Below, piece by piece: positions 19,988 to 28,759 of a stretch of 56,804 nucleotides of DNA. Numbering within the stretch: the first letter of the stretch is position 1; each line of letters opens with the position of its first letter. Origin of the DNA: an uncultured Methylococcaceae bacterium (GTDB taxonomy: Bacteria; Pseudomonadota; Gammaproteobacteria; Methylococcales; Methylomonadaceae); the NCBI GenBank assembly GCA_913056195.1, contig CAJXMF010000010.1, positions 1 to 56,804 of the forward strand. The letters are read 5' to 3'. The position numbers and the translations under genes are program-made. The notes beneath the pieces were generated by a model, which saw nothing but the letters and a program-made list of their open reading frames with translations, was not told where the DNA came from and made no database searches.

Positions 19988-20692
19988 TTATTTCAGTTTA
20001 GACTGATTTAGATCAGGATGCCTGATAATGGAAAATACCAAGTCTTCCAAAAATGCAATAATTTCCGACTCATCTTTATGGCCGCCAAAGTCGGTCAATG
20101 ACGGCAAGTTATTCATAAAGAAATTCTGAAAATGTGCCATTTCAATAATTGTCGAGGCTAATGATTTTGGGTATTTATAGTCAGGGTTACATTCTAAAAT
20201 CATCGTGCCGATAAGTGCGCAAAGGTCTTTATAGGGTTTAAACAATTGCTGTTGATTATCTTCAGAGACATTCCGAGTCAGATAGGTCTTAGAGCCTTCG
20301 GTAATAATAACCTGATGCAGCATATTTTCGTCAATATGTTCGGTTCTGATATCGTCTTCGACAGTACTCGCCAGCAGTTTAATGACCTTTTTCAGTTTAA
20401 CGGCTGGATCATCAATATTCTGACTCAGGAAACTCACCTGAAATGTCAGCCAGCTCCAATACCATGCCGTTAGATAAATCAGTAACTTGTGTTTGTTTTC
20501 AAAATATCGATAAACGCTTGCCTCTGTCGAACCTATCATATTTGCCAATTTTTTAAATGTGAAATTTTCAAATCCATTTTGACGAATCAACTCAATGCTA
20601 TGGGTGATTATTTTTCGACCTAATTCGGATTGCTCCGGGTTTTTAAGAAATAACTTCTCATTCATTTTTATTTGTAACTGTACATTCATCAT
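19988..20692 (-). CDS. TetR-family transcriptional regulator
   Basis: A 234-residue regulator with an N-terminal TetR-type helix-turn-helix: IIQ-like helices around SIELIRQNGFENFTFKKLAN and the recognition part EASVYRYFENKHKLL (about residues 33-75). The C-terminal ligand domain is not close to any family I can name. The longest frame begins with a TTG at 20710; I prefer the ATG at 20692. It stops 3 bases before oxyR, so both are likely cotranscribed, and it is divergent from the SulP gene. An inverted repeat over the SulP promoter is its likely operator. Confidence 0.85.
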   Translation of the reverse strand: MMNVQLQIKMNEKLFLKNPEQSELGRKIITHSIELIRQNGFENFTFKKLANMIGSTEASVYRYFENKHKLLIYLTAWYWSWLTFQVSFLSQNIDDPAVKLKKVIKLLASTVEDDIRTEHIDENMLHQVIITEGSKTYLTRNVSEDNQQQLFKPYKDLCALIGTMILECNPDYKYPKSLASTIIEMAHFQNFFMNNLPSLTDFGGHKDESEIIAFLEDLVFSIIRHPDLNQSKLK

Positions 20693-20763
20693 TTCGCCTG
20701 TATTGTTCAAGTCTTTATTTTATTGGGCTGAATATCAAGCATATCCTTCAACTCAAAAAATGC

Positions 20764-20792
20764 TTTACATGCACACATGATAGCATTACTAT
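20764..20792 (+). promoter_or_regulatory. Probable promoter of the SulP-carbonic anhydrase genes
   Basis: A -35 box TTTACA (20764-20769) and a -10 box TACTAT (20787-20792) with a 17-base spacer lie 50 bases ahead of the SulP start. The -10 box is inside an inverted repeat, so repression by occlusion is plausible. Confidence 0.55.
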
Positions 20793-20794
20793 CA
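20778..20794. promoter_or_regulatory. Likely operator: 17-bp inverted repeat
   Basis: TGATAG (20778-20783) and CTATCA (20789-20794) are perfect inverted arms around CATTA. Size and symmetry fit a TetR-type site. It covers the -10 box of the SulP promoter, in the gap between divergent tetR and SulP. A partial second copy starting near 20800 shares AGCATTACT (20804-20812; first copy 20782-20790), 22 bases away. Confidence 0.5.
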
Positions 20795-20841
20795 ACATCA
20801 GACAGCATTACTTTGCACCCTACCGAATTTTGGAGAAAACT

Positions 20842-22383
20842 ATGCTCAAACAACTCAAACCTGATTTACCCGCCAGTATTGTGGTGTTTTTTGTGGCGCT
20901 GCCTTTATGTCTAGGTATTGCCTTGGCCTCCGGCGCCCCTTTATTCTCTGGCATCATTGCCGGCATCGTCGGCGGTATCGTTGTCGGTATTGCCAGCGGA
21001 TCAACACTTGGTGTCAGCGGGCCAGCTGCCGGCCTGGCCGTCATTGTCGCCTCTGCTATCACATCGCTGGGTTCCTGGCCCATATTTTTGACAACTGTTG
21101 TTTTAGCCGGTCTGATTCAACTTGTCATGGGTTTTGCCAAAGCCGGTTTTATTGCCTATTTTTTCCCTTCTTCGGTTATTAAAGGCATGCTGACCGGCAT
21201 TGGACTATTGATTATTTTAAAACAAATTCCCCATGCTTTAGGCTATGACAAAGATGTGGAAGGTGATTTCGAGTTCTTTCAATTTGATGGTGAGAACAGC
21301 TTTTCCTCTCTTATTAGTGCATTTGAAGCCTTCTCAAGCAGCGCCGTCCTGATTTCAGTCATTTCGCTCTTCATTCTTATCCTTTGGGAAACATTTTTAG
21401 CTAAGAAACATAAAGTTTTCCAGGTTTTACAAGGCCCTATCATCGTTGTTGTGCTGGGGATTCTGCTCAACATAGCTTTTCAGAACGGTTACCTGAACTT
21501 CAGCCTGGCACCTGACCAGGTTGTCAATCTTCCAGTACCTAATGGTTTTGGCGACTTTATCAATCAGTTCACCTTTCCTGATATGTCGGCTCTGGGAAAT
21601 ATTCAGGTTTGGAAAATCGCTCTGGTTATCGCGATTGTTGCCAGTCTTGAAACATTATTATGTGTAGAAGCCACTGACAAATTGGACCCTGAGAAAAGAG
21701 TAACACCGACAAATCGTGAATTAAAAGCTCAAGGTTTAGGCAATATTGTGTCTGGCTTGATAGGTGGTTTACCGATTACCCAGGTTATTGTTCGTAGCTC
21801 GGCCAACATTGCCTTTGGTGGTAAAAGCAAACTATCGGCCATTCTCCATGGGGTATTTTTGTTCATCAGTGTGCTAACCATTGCTAAATGGCTGAATATG
21901 ATACCGCTGGCAAGCCTTGCAACTATTTTACTGGTCATTGGCTATAAATTAGCCAAACCTGCTCTATTCAAACAAATGTTCCGCTTAGGTTCAGATCAAT
22001 TTATTCCGTTTGTAGCAACGGTTATCAGCATTTTGCTGACCGATTTGTTGATAGGCATCACAATCGGCATGCTATTTGCGATTTTTTATACCTTATATCA
22101 CAGCTATCTAAACTCACACTATATGAAAGATATCATCAGTTCAGAACATGGCCAATGCATTCATCACCTCGTCTTAGCGGAAGAAGTCTCATTTTTTAAC
22201 AAAGCAAACATTTTAAATGCTTTAAACAATATACCCCGTGGCTCAAAAGTGATTATTGATGCCTCAAAAACCAAATCTATTGATTATGACGTAATTGAAA
22301 TCATAAAAAATTTTGAACAAAACGCAAAAAACAAAAATATAACCATTGAAACAATCAATCTTATTGACCGCGTTAACGTATAG
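20842..22383 (+). CDS. SulP-family anion transporter, probable bicarbonate uptake
   Basis: A 513-residue integral membrane protein of the SulP (SLC26) family, with about 10-14 hydrophobic segments and a short C-terminal STAS-like domain (about residues 420-505, around VIIDASKTKSIDYDVIEII). The N-terminus PDLPASIVVFFVALPLCLGI and the GSTLGVSGPAAGLAV loop are typical. The ATG at 20842 has GGAGAAAAC ahead; a TTG 12 bases upstream is less likely. It lies 9 bases before a beta-carbonic anhydrase gene, a pairing that suggests bicarbonate as substrate rather than sulfate. Substrate is inference from context. Confidence 0.88.
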   Translation: MLKQLKPDLPASIVVFFVALPLCLGIALASGAPLFSGIIAGIVGGIVVGIASGSTLGVSGPAAGLAVIVASAITSLGSWPIFLTTVVLAGLIQLVMGFAKAGFIAYFFPSSVIKGMLTGIGLLIILKQIPHALGYDKDVEGDFEFFQFDGENSFSSLISAFEAFSSSAVLISVISLFILILWETFLAKKHKVFQVLQGPIIVVVLGILLNIAFQNGYLNFSLAPDQVVNLPVPNGFGDFINQFTFPDMSALGNIQVWKIALVIAIVASLETLLCVEATDKLDPEKRVTPTNRELKAQGLGNIVSGLIGGLPITQVIVRSSANIAFGGKSKLSAILHGVFLFISVLTIAKWLNMIPLASLATILLVIGYKLAKPALFKQMFRLGSDQFIPFVATVISILLTDLLIGITIGMLFAIFYTLYHSYLNSHYMKDIISSEHGQCIHHLVLAEEVSFFNKANILNALNNIPRGSKVIIDASKTKSIDYDVIEIIKNFEQNAKNKNITIETINLIDRVNV

Positions 22384-22392
22384 GGCATAAAA

Positions 22393-23034
22393 ATGAAAAC
22401 TTTAACCCAGGAAATGCAAGCTTCAATTACACCGGCGATGGCCATAGATCTGTTGAAACAAGGCAACAAGCGTTTTATCAACAACCTGAAAATCGATCGC
22501 AACCTGTTGCGGCAGGCCAATGAAACATCAGATGGGCAACATCCGTTTGCGGTTATCTTAAGCTGTATTGATTCACGCACATCGGCCGAACTAATTTTTG
22601 ATCAGGGCTTAGGCGATATCTTTAGCATACGCATTGCTGGAAATATTATCAATAAGGATATTTTGGGCAGCATGGAATTTGGCTGTAAGGTTGCCGGTTC
22701 AAAATTAATCGTAGTTTTAGGGCATAGTAAATGTGGCGCGGTAAAAGGGGCATGCGATCATGTCGAAATGGGAAACCTAACAGCTTTGTTAAATAAAATA
22801 CAACCCGCCGTAAATGATGAAAACACAATCACCCAAAACCGCAACTCAAATAACGAAGAATTTGTGGAAAAAGTAGCCACGATCAATGTCAAACGGACTG
22901 TCCATGCCATTATGGAAAACAGCCCGATTTTAAAAAACATGATCGACAAGGGAGAAATTGGTATTATCGGCGGCCACCATAATATCGGTAGCGGGGAAGT
23001 TGTTTTTTATGACGATACGTTGACCATAAATTAA
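22393..23034 (+). CDS. Beta-class carbonic anhydrase
   Basis: Interconverts carbon dioxide and bicarbonate with a zinc ion. In this 213-residue protein the zinc ligands are Cys58 in SCIDSR, His111 and Cys114 in GHSKCGAVKGA; the Asp60-Arg62 dyad of SCxDSR is present. The IRIAGNI segment follows near residue 79. No clear signal peptide is visible, so it probably acts in the cytoplasm, next to the SulP transporter it follows by 9 bases. Together they would take up and equilibrate inorganic carbon. Confidence 0.95.
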   Translation: MKTLTQEMQASITPAMAIDLLKQGNKRFINNLKIDRNLLRQANETSDGQHPFAVILSCIDSRTSAELIFDQGLGDIFSIRIAGNIINKDILGSMEFGCKVAGSKLIVVLGHSKCGAVKGACDHVEMGNLTALLNKIQPAVNDENTITQNRNSNNEEFVEKVATINVKRTVHAIMENSPILKNMIDKGEIGIIGGHHNIGSGEVVFYDDTLTIN

Positions 23035-23180
23035 GCCACATTGAAAAGCCAAAATGACTTTATTCCAAAACTTAACGCGTAGCTATGCAACAAGGCCAGC
23101 AAAAAACAGCACATTCCATTAATATTTCAATTGAAACCCTTTAAAATAGGGTCATTCTAAAACATGGTGGTATATAAACA

Positions 23181-23639
23181 ATGAACTACTGGTTAATGAA
23201 ATCCGAACCTTCTGAATTTGGCATTGACGATCTGCAAAATATGCCTGATCAGACTGAACACTGGGATGGTGTGCGCAATTATCAAGCACGAAACATGATG
23301 CGTGACCAGATGAAAACGGGAGACTTGGTCTTTTTCTATCATTCAAATTGCAAAGAACCCGGCATTGTCGGCATCATGGAGGTCGTCAAAGAAGGCTACC
23401 CCGACTTTACCGCTTTTGACCCTGACGACAACCATTTCGACCCTAAAAGCGATCCGAAAAATCCGCGCTGGTTCATGGTCGACATTAAATTTGTGCGTAA
23501 ATTAAAACGCACCATCACCTTAAAAGAACTCAAAGAAAAAACTGAATTGTCTGACTTGGCCCTGGTTCGGCGTGGCAACCGCTTGTCGATTATGCCGGTC
23601 TCTGCTGAGCAGTGGGACTTTATTTTGGCATTGGAATAG
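23181..23639 (+). CDS. EVE-domain protein
   Basis: A 152-residue single-domain EVE protein, related to the PUA superfamily and to eukaryotic thymocyte nuclear protein 1. Typical parts are YWLMKSEPSEFGIDDL at the start, WDGVRNYQARNMMRD near residues 29-43 and GDLVFFYHSNCKEPGIVG near 49-66. EVE domains bind modified bases in nucleic acids; in bacteria this one may act on modified RNA or DNA, but no target can be read here. It is convergent with the Hpt gene. Confidence 0.93.
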   Translation: MNYWLMKSEPSEFGIDDLQNMPDQTEHWDGVRNYQARNMMRDQMKTGDLVFFYHSNCKEPGIVGIMEVVKEGYPDFTAFDPDDNHFDPKSDPKNPRWFMVDIKFVRKLKRTITLKELKEKTELSDLALVRRGNRLSIMPVSAEQWDFILALE

Positions 23640-23701
23640 CCTTTCCATATATAGCATGTTGACATAACCTGGGGCCATGCATGGAGAAGATACAAAAGAC
23701 T

Positions 23702-24079
23702 CTATTTCGACAACTTCCTCTCAAAATAGTCTTTAATTTCATCCTGACTTTGCAGAAAGGCATCCAGTTTCTGCTTTAACGCTCTAAAGTTTCGTTGAAT
23801 TGACATTATATCCTGTTGTTTCAGGGCAATTTCGAGCAATCTCACCGCCTCCTGAAAAACGACAAAGCCACAAAACCTCAGTGAACCATGTAATGTATGT
23901 GTCACGGTTTCAGCCGTATCAAAATCTTTCTTCAAAATCGCGAGTTGAATTTGATTGAGTTGGGTCGGGACTTCATCAAATAACTGATTAAAGATAGTCC
24001 GGGCCAATTCGTAGTTTTGGTTGGTTTGTTCGCTTAATTGCTCAATAAGCTGACGATAATCAATTGATTTATTTGTCAT
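23702..24079 (-). CDS. Stand-alone histidine phosphotransfer (Hpt) protein
   Basis: A 125-residue four-helix Hpt protein that would pass phosphate between response-regulator domains. The phosphoacceptor is His61 in HTLHGS, the form of the usual HxLKGS motif, followed by LRFCG. No kinase or response-regulator gene is in the neighbourhood, so its partners lie elsewhere. The start codon lies in a short duplication: TTTGTCATAAA occurs at 24072-24082 and again at 24086-24096, but the outer copy leads to an early stop. Confidence 0.87.
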   Translation of the reverse strand: MTNKSIDYRQLIEQLSEQTNQNYELARTIFNQLFDEVPTQLNQIQLAILKKDFDTAETVTHTLHGSLRFCGFVVFQEAVRLLEIALKQQDIMSIQRNFRALKQKLDAFLQSQDEIKDYFERKLSK

Positions 24080-24385
24080 AAATTGTTTGTCATAAAAAGT
24101 TGGCAGACTTCAGAGCAAATGCACATAGCCGTCACGATAGCGACTGGCCATTAATTTTAAACACGATTACTTTGCTTTGCTAGATGGATACGACAGCTAT
24201 AAGCCGTTGCCGAGAGCGGCAGCAAACCTCATCAAAACGAATATTAATCGCTTATATACTAAGCTTTTAGCGATGAACCCTACCCATTTTCTCCAATTAT
24301 TTATGTATATTCAAAAACTTACAAGACACCAAGACTTTTGTTATGGTCAGCGTCCTGATTTATACAGGTTTGAGCCGACACAAAC
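24080..24385. other. Intergenic region with no recognised gene
   Basis: No convincing gene, RNA or repeat is seen here. A 70-codon plus-strand frame (24177-24389) has no ribosome site and no protein-like features. The right end leads into the promoter of the sulfide:quinone oxidoreductase gene. Confidence 0.5.
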
Positions 24386-24414
24386 TTGACTAGATAAGAA
24401 CTTTCTAATATTCT
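24386..24414 (+). promoter_or_regulatory. Probable sigma-70 promoter of the SQR gene
   Basis: TTGACT (24386-24391) and TATTCT (24409-24414) with an exact 17-base spacer lie about 90 bases ahead of the SQR start codon. The -35 box differs from consensus at one position. Confidence 0.6.
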
Positions 24415-24505
24415 ATTGAATCAAATGTGTTTTAGTTCAAAATCATAGTATAACTTTAACCACATTGGCGTGAAATCAGACTTAAAACAAAAAGAGGAAA
24501 GTGTT

Positions 24506-25780
24506 ATGGCTAAAATTGTTGTCTTAGGCGCAGGCATTGGCGGCGTACCAATGGCGTATGAAATGAAAGAACTGGTAAAAAATAACCATGAGGTTAGTGT
24601 CATCTCCGACTCACCGACCTTTCATTTTGTTCCATCAAACCCTTGGATACCCCCCAAATGGCGTAAACCTGAAGATATTAAAATTGAATTAGCGCCCGTT
24701 TTCAAGAAAAAGGGCATTCAATTCATTCAACAAGCGGCAACCCGAGTTGATCCTGAAAATAATAAAGTTCATTTAGCCGATGACACCGCTGTAGATTATG
24801 ATTATTTGATTATTGCGACAGGCCCTCGATTAGCCTTCGATGAAGTCCCCGGCCTCGGCCCTGACGGCTATACTTCATCGGTTTGCCATGTCGACCATGC
24901 GGCACTTGCCGCAAAAGACTGGGAAGCTTTCATGGAAGATCCAGGTCCCATCGTTGTCGGCGCAGTGCAAGGCGCATCTTGCTTTGGTCCGGCCTATGAA
25001 TACATGATGATTCTGGAAACCGAGCTGCGTAAACGCAAAATCCGCGATAAGGTTCCCATGACATTTGTCACCTCAGAACCTTATATTGGCCACCTTGGCC
25101 TAGGCGGTGTTGGCGATACCAAAGGCTTGCTGGAAAGCGAATTACGTGACAAATCTATCAAATGGATAACCAATGCCAAAGTCGATAAAATTGAAGATGG
25201 CATGATGTATGTCACTGAAGTGGATGACAGCGGCAATGAAAAACAAAAGCATGAAGTACCGTTCAAACACTCGATGATGCTGCCGGCATTTACAGGGATC
25301 GATGCGGTTCGCAATACCGGCGTAGAAGGGCTGACAAATCCTCGTGGGTTTATTATTGTCGATGAACACCAGCGCAACCCGACCTTTAAGAATATCTATT
25401 CCGTCGGTGTTTGTGTCGCATTGCCACCCGTGGAAAAAACGCCTGTGCCTGTAGGCACGCCAAAAACGGGCTATATGATCGAGTCTATGGTCACAGCAAC
25501 CGCACATAACATTATGAATGAGCTGGAAGGAAATGAGCCTTCTGAACTCCCCAGCCTGAGCGCCTTATGCCTGGCTGATTTAGGTGATACCGGCGTCGCA
25601 TTTCTAGCGGTTCCACAGATTCCACCACGAAATACGACCTGGTCAAATCATGGAAAATGGGTACATTTAGCCAAAATTGGCTTTGAAAAATATTTCATGC
25701 GAAAAGTCAAAAAAGGCATCAGCGAACCATTTTATGAAAAAATGATGCTTAAATTTATGGGCGTTGTGCGTCTGAAATAG
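24506..25780 (+). CDS. sqr: Type I sulfide:quinone oxidoreductase
   Basis: Flavoprotein that oxidises sulfide and passes electrons to the quinone pool at the inner membrane. The start at 24506 has an AGAGGAAAG site; an earlier ATG at 24470 lacks one. The 424-residue protein has an FAD fold at the start ([16 protein letters not shown]) and the three redox cysteines: Cys127 (SVCHVDH), Cys159 ([12 protein letters not shown]) and Cys355 (ALCLADLGD), each one lower than the numbering I recall for the Acidithiobacillus enzyme. [12 protein letters not shown] and a C-terminal amphipathic region that can dip into the membrane are present. A DUF2892 gene follows. Confidence 0.92.
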   Translation: MAKIVVLGAGIGGVPMAYEMKELVKNNHEVSVISDSPTFHFVPSNPWIPPKWRKPEDIKIELAPVFKKKGIQFIQQAATRVDPENNKVHLADDTAVDYDYLIIATGPRLAFDEVPGLGPDGYTSSVCHVDHAALAAKDWEAFMEDPGPIVVGAVQGASCFGPAYEYMMILETELRKRKIRDKVPMTFVTSEPYIGHLGLGGVGDTKGLLESELRDKSIKWITNAKVDKIEDGMMYVTEVDDSGNEKQKHEVPFKHSMMLPAFTGIDAVRNTGVEGLTNPRGFIIVDEHQRNPTFKNIYSVGVCVALPPVEKTPVPVGTPKTGYMIESMVTATAHNIMNELEGNEPSELPSLSALCLADLGDTGVAFLAVPQIPPRNTTWSNHGKWVHLAKIGFEKYFMRKVKKGISEPFYEKMMLKFMGVVRLK

Positions 25781-25791
25781 GAGAGAGAACA

Positions 25792-25992
25792 ATGACTATT
25801 GATCGTATGGTGATGGCTATTGCCGGCAGTTTTATTTTAATCAGTGTCGGGCTTGCGGTATGGCATTCCTTGAATTGGCTCTGGTTAACCGCCTTTGTAG
25901 GCGCAAACCTTCTACAAGCCTCTTTCACTGGATTCTGTCCTATGGCTATCCTGCTCAAGAAGCTGGGTGTTAAACCTGGCTGTGCATTTTAA
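25792..25992 (+). CDS. Small DUF2892-family membrane protein
   Basis: A 66-residue protein with two hydrophobic helices (about residues 6-24 and 29-48) and the family motif [14 protein letters not shown], with a second Cys near the end (PGCAF). The DUF2892 domain is often fused to or encoded beside rhodanese and other sulfur enzymes (YgaP type). It follows the SQR gene by 11 bases with a GGAGAG site, and a terminator follows it, so the two form one short operon. A role in sulfur handling is inferred. Confidence 0.87.
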   Translation: MTIDRMVMAIAGSFILISVGLAVWHSLNWLWLTAFVGANLLQASFTGFCPMAILLKKLGVKPGCAF

Positions 25993-26010
25993 AAAAATCC
26001 GCCTCGCAAT

Positions 26011-26039
26011 AAAAAGGCCGGTTGAACCGGCCTTTTTTT
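26011..26039. terminator. Bidirectional intrinsic terminator
   Basis: AAGGCCGGTT and AACCGGCCTT form a strong hairpin with a tight G-A loop, followed by T7 on the plus strand and T5 on the minus strand. It closes the SQR operon and probably also the fimV operon, which ends at 26060 on the other strand. Confidence 0.88.
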
Positions 26040-26059
26040 ATCAAACGTATAACCTAGAC

Positions 26060-28693
26060 TCACAATGAATCAATAATGTCCTGAGCTATTTTCTTTTGTT
26101 GCTCATTGCCTTGCTCCAAAACCTCTTCCGCAATCGACCTGGCCGCATCAATATCCCCCATATCAATGTAGGCCTTAGCCAGATCCAATTTGGTTTCAAA
26201 CTCATCCATATCTGTCAGATCAGACACCTCCGCATCTGCTAAAGATGGTTTATCGTCTTTAACTTCCAAACTGCTTTCTTCAAAATTAAAGTCAAAATCA
26301 AAAGACTCATCATCCTTGCTCTCTTCTGCCGCCGACTTTTGGGTTACAGGCTCTGAAGCAGTATCGAAATCGAAGGTCTCCAAATCTTCATCATCATCTT
26401 TAGCCGAGGCTGTTTTATCGATTTCATCAGATAACGTGTCATTATCCAGATTAAAGTCCATTTTCTCTATCGAATCCTGGTCTAAAGCCGTACTTTCATC
26501 CGTTTCAGCCGAACCTTTATTATCAGCCACACGATTTAAGTCGCCAATATCAAAGTCCAATGACTCAATCTCATCCTCAACTTTTTCATCAGTTTTGTTT
26601 TTCTCGACATCCTTGCTCGTCAAACTATCCAGATTAAAGTCCAGGTCTTCCATCGAGTCCAGATCTAACACCGAACTCTCATCAGTTTCAGCCGAGCCCT
26701 TATTATCAGTAGTCGTATCATCTTTGTCAGACGAGCCGAATATATCCAAAGAAATATTGTCGAGTTCTGTTTCATCAATCAGATTATTGGTGTCTAAATC
26801 AGCAGGTGAATTATCCTGATTCGCAGCATCTTCATTATTCTGACTTTCTGTCCCCGTTAAATCCGATGCACTGCTTTCCAGCCCCAACTCCTTTTGCATT
26901 TCCACCGCTTTTGCCCAAAATTCAGGATCATCTTCTTTTATACCCGATTGCTCCAATTCACTCAGATACTCTGCAAATGCAGCTTTGTTTTCACTGGCAT
27001 AAAAGATTTCCAACAATTTCAGCTTGCATTCCTTACGATCAGGATGATCTTTTATCGCCTGCCGCATCAACTCTTCCGCTTGCTGATAGCGGCCATAGGC
27101 CAAATAGACATCAGCTTCTGCGATGGGATCGACTTCGCTTTGCTCGGCATCGAAAGCGTCAAAATCACTGGGTGTAAACTCACTCAAGAAGGAACTCTCA
27201 CCGACCGTCCCGACATCATAAGCCTCGTCTTCATGAGACACGATTGAACTCGCTGGCTGACTATTTATTTCTGAGTCAGGCATAACAATCTGACTGGACG
27301 CAGCAAACATGCTGTCGGCATCCATTTCTTCTTCCGCCCGGCGCTTCCTGGTCCACAGCCAGGCTAACAAACCTAAAATCAAGACGCTGGCACCACCTAC
27401 GATGACATAATAAAAGTCGCTGAAAAAACCGTTTTCTTCCGCTTCCTGTGGCTGCGGCATCGAAGGCTTTTTAGGTGGCTGCTTATGTATTGGTTTAATC
27501 GCCGGCTTTTTCGTCTCAGCTTTTGGCTTTGCTAACGGTTTGGCTGCAGTTTGAGGCTTAGCGGCAGCCTCAGTTTTAGTTGCTGTTTTAACGTCTGACT
27601 GGCGGGCGGTTGGTTGTAAGGTGGCTAATTGTGCATCTTTGACCGCCAACAACTTCTGCATGGCCGTTAATTGTTGCTCAAGTTTTTCAAGCCTCGCCAA
27701 TAAGGCCTGATTATCAGGCTGAGTTGCCGAACCTTTTCCCTGTTCAGCCGTTGCCTTTGCCGACTCTGCTGCTTTTTCAGTTGGCGCCTGCACGGCGGCA
27801 ACGTTTGCACGCTCTTCAACAGCCGACTCCACCGGTGCAATCAATTCCAATTGACTGCCCGCTTTTTTGGCTGAAACTTCAGCCACGCTCGTCGCTTTTT
27901 GCGCTTTAGCGCGTTTTGTCGATTTATGCTGCCATTCTTGATATTGCTGCCGAAAAATATCAGCGGCCTGTTTTCGGGATAGTTTTAAAATGCTGTTAAC
28001 ATCGGGAATTTTCAGTTTTTTCCCTGCCATCAAGGCATTCACATTTTTCTTGTAAAAAGCCTGCGGATTCACTTCATACAAGGCAACAACCATTTGTTCG
28101 ATAGAAATATCCTTGCGCGGCCTGAGTCTTGCCGCAATATCCCATAAGGTATCACTGCGCCGAGTGGGGCCGTATTCATTGTTTGCCTGCCGTTCATTTT
28201 CAACCCGAATGGCCGCATCAGTCACAGGTTTTTGGACTTGAGTTTGAGTAGATGCCGAAGAAACCGCCGTTTGTGCGACAGGAATGACCGGCTGGGTATA
28301 ACTGCTTGGTGGATCGACTAAAACGGTGAACTCCCGGTATAAATTACCTTTATCCCAGGTCACTTCAAGCAGAAAATCCAAAAACGGCTCACGTAACGGT
28401 TCATTGGAGGTCATTTCAATAACCACCGAACCGTTACGCCGGACTTTTGTTTTGAATTTTATTTTAGTCAGAAAATAATTCCACGGCACCCCAGCGTCAT
28501 CAAACTTTTCCGGCGCCGCCAAACTGACCCTGATATTGGCGGGATTTTCGTCTTTAGAAACAATCAGCGGAATTTCCGCATTCAGCTTTTGATTCAAGGC
28601 TGAATGCAATTTAATGTCTCCAATCCCCAGAGGATACGCACTCATCGGTGCTAGAAGAGAGACAATGGCTAAGGTTTTGTTCAAATTGCGCAC
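26060..28693 (-). CDS. fimV: FimV/HubP-family polar landmark protein
   Basis: Inner-membrane protein that marks the cell pole and helps place type IV pili, flagella or chemotaxis proteins. Starts at a GTG with GGAGAACA ahead. The 877-residue layout is classic: signal peptide (1-22), FimV N-terminal domain, LysM-type peptidoglycan-binding region (about 178-233, ending AGKKLKIP), a coiled coil near 320-350, a Pro- and Lys-rich linker, one membrane helix (YVIVGGASVLILGLLAWLW, about 427-445), a long acidic cytoplasmic part and a C-terminal TPR-like motif (TKLDLAKAYIDMGD). The acidic part contains a duplicated block. It ends the leu-asd run, a conserved position. Confidence 0.94.
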   Translation of the reverse strand: MRNLNKTLAIVSLLAPMSAYPLGIGDIKLHSALNQKLNAEIPLIVSKDENPANIRVSLAAPEKFDDAGVPWNYFLTKIKFKTKVRRNGSVVIEMTSNEPLREPFLDFLLEVTWDKGNLYREFTVLVDPPSSYTQPVIPVAQTAVSSASTQTQVQKPVTDAAIRVENERQANNEYGPTRRSDTLWDIAARLRPRKDISIEQMVVALYEVNPQAFYKKNVNALMAGKKLKIPDVNSILKLSRKQAADIFRQQYQEWQHKSTKRAKAQKATSVAEVSAKKAGSQLELIAPVESAVEERANVAAVQAPTEKAAESAKATAEQGKGSATQPDNQALLARLEKLEQQLTAMQKLLAVKDAQLATLQPTARQSDVKTATKTEAAAKPQTAAKPLAKPKAETKKPAIKPIHKQPPKKPSMPQPQEAEENGFFSDFYYVIVGGASVLILGLLAWLWTRKRRAEEEMDADSMFAASSQIVMPDSEINSQPASSIVSHEDEAYDVGTVGESSFLSEFTPSDFDAFDAEQSEVDPIAEADVYLAYGRYQQAEELMRQAIKDHPDRKECKLKLLEIFYASENKAAFAEYLSELEQSGIKEDDPEFWAKAVEMQKELGLESSASDLTGTESQNNEDAANQDNSPADLDTNNLIDETELDNISLDIFGSSDKDDTTTDNKGSAETDESSVLDLDSMEDLDFNLDSLTSKDVEKNKTDEKVEDEIESLDFDIGDLNRVADNKGSAETDESTALDQDSIEKMDFNLDNDTLSDEIDKTASAKDDDEDLETFDFDTASEPVTQKSAAEESKDDESFDFDFNFEESSLEVKDDKPSLADAEVSDLTDMDEFETKLDLAKAYIDMGDIDAARSIAEEVLEQGNEQQKKIAQDIIDSL
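26443..26526 (-). repeat. Repeat unit in fimV acidic region, copy A
   Basis: One of two 84-base units 183 bases apart (61 codons) that encode a block containing DNKGSAETDES, an Asp-rich stretch and DFNLD. The copies differ mostly at single bases, so the duplication is fairly recent or kept similar. Confidence 0.7.
26626..26709 (-). repeat. Repeat unit in fimV acidic region, copy B
   Basis: Second copy of the 84-base unit, 183 bases from copy A and in the same frame. Both ends match: TATCCAGATTAAAGTCCA at one side and TTATTATCAG at the other. Confidence 0.7.
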
Positions 28694-28759
28694 GTTGTTC
28701 TCCTACCGAATAATCCCGTCACAATGTTTTCCAAAAAGAGTATTTGGAATAAGCTTAGA

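Noticed and set aside
24177-24389. Plus-strand frame of 70 codons in the gap before the SQR gene
   Set aside because: No ribosome site, no domain or protein-like composition, and its end runs into the -35 box of the SQR promoter.
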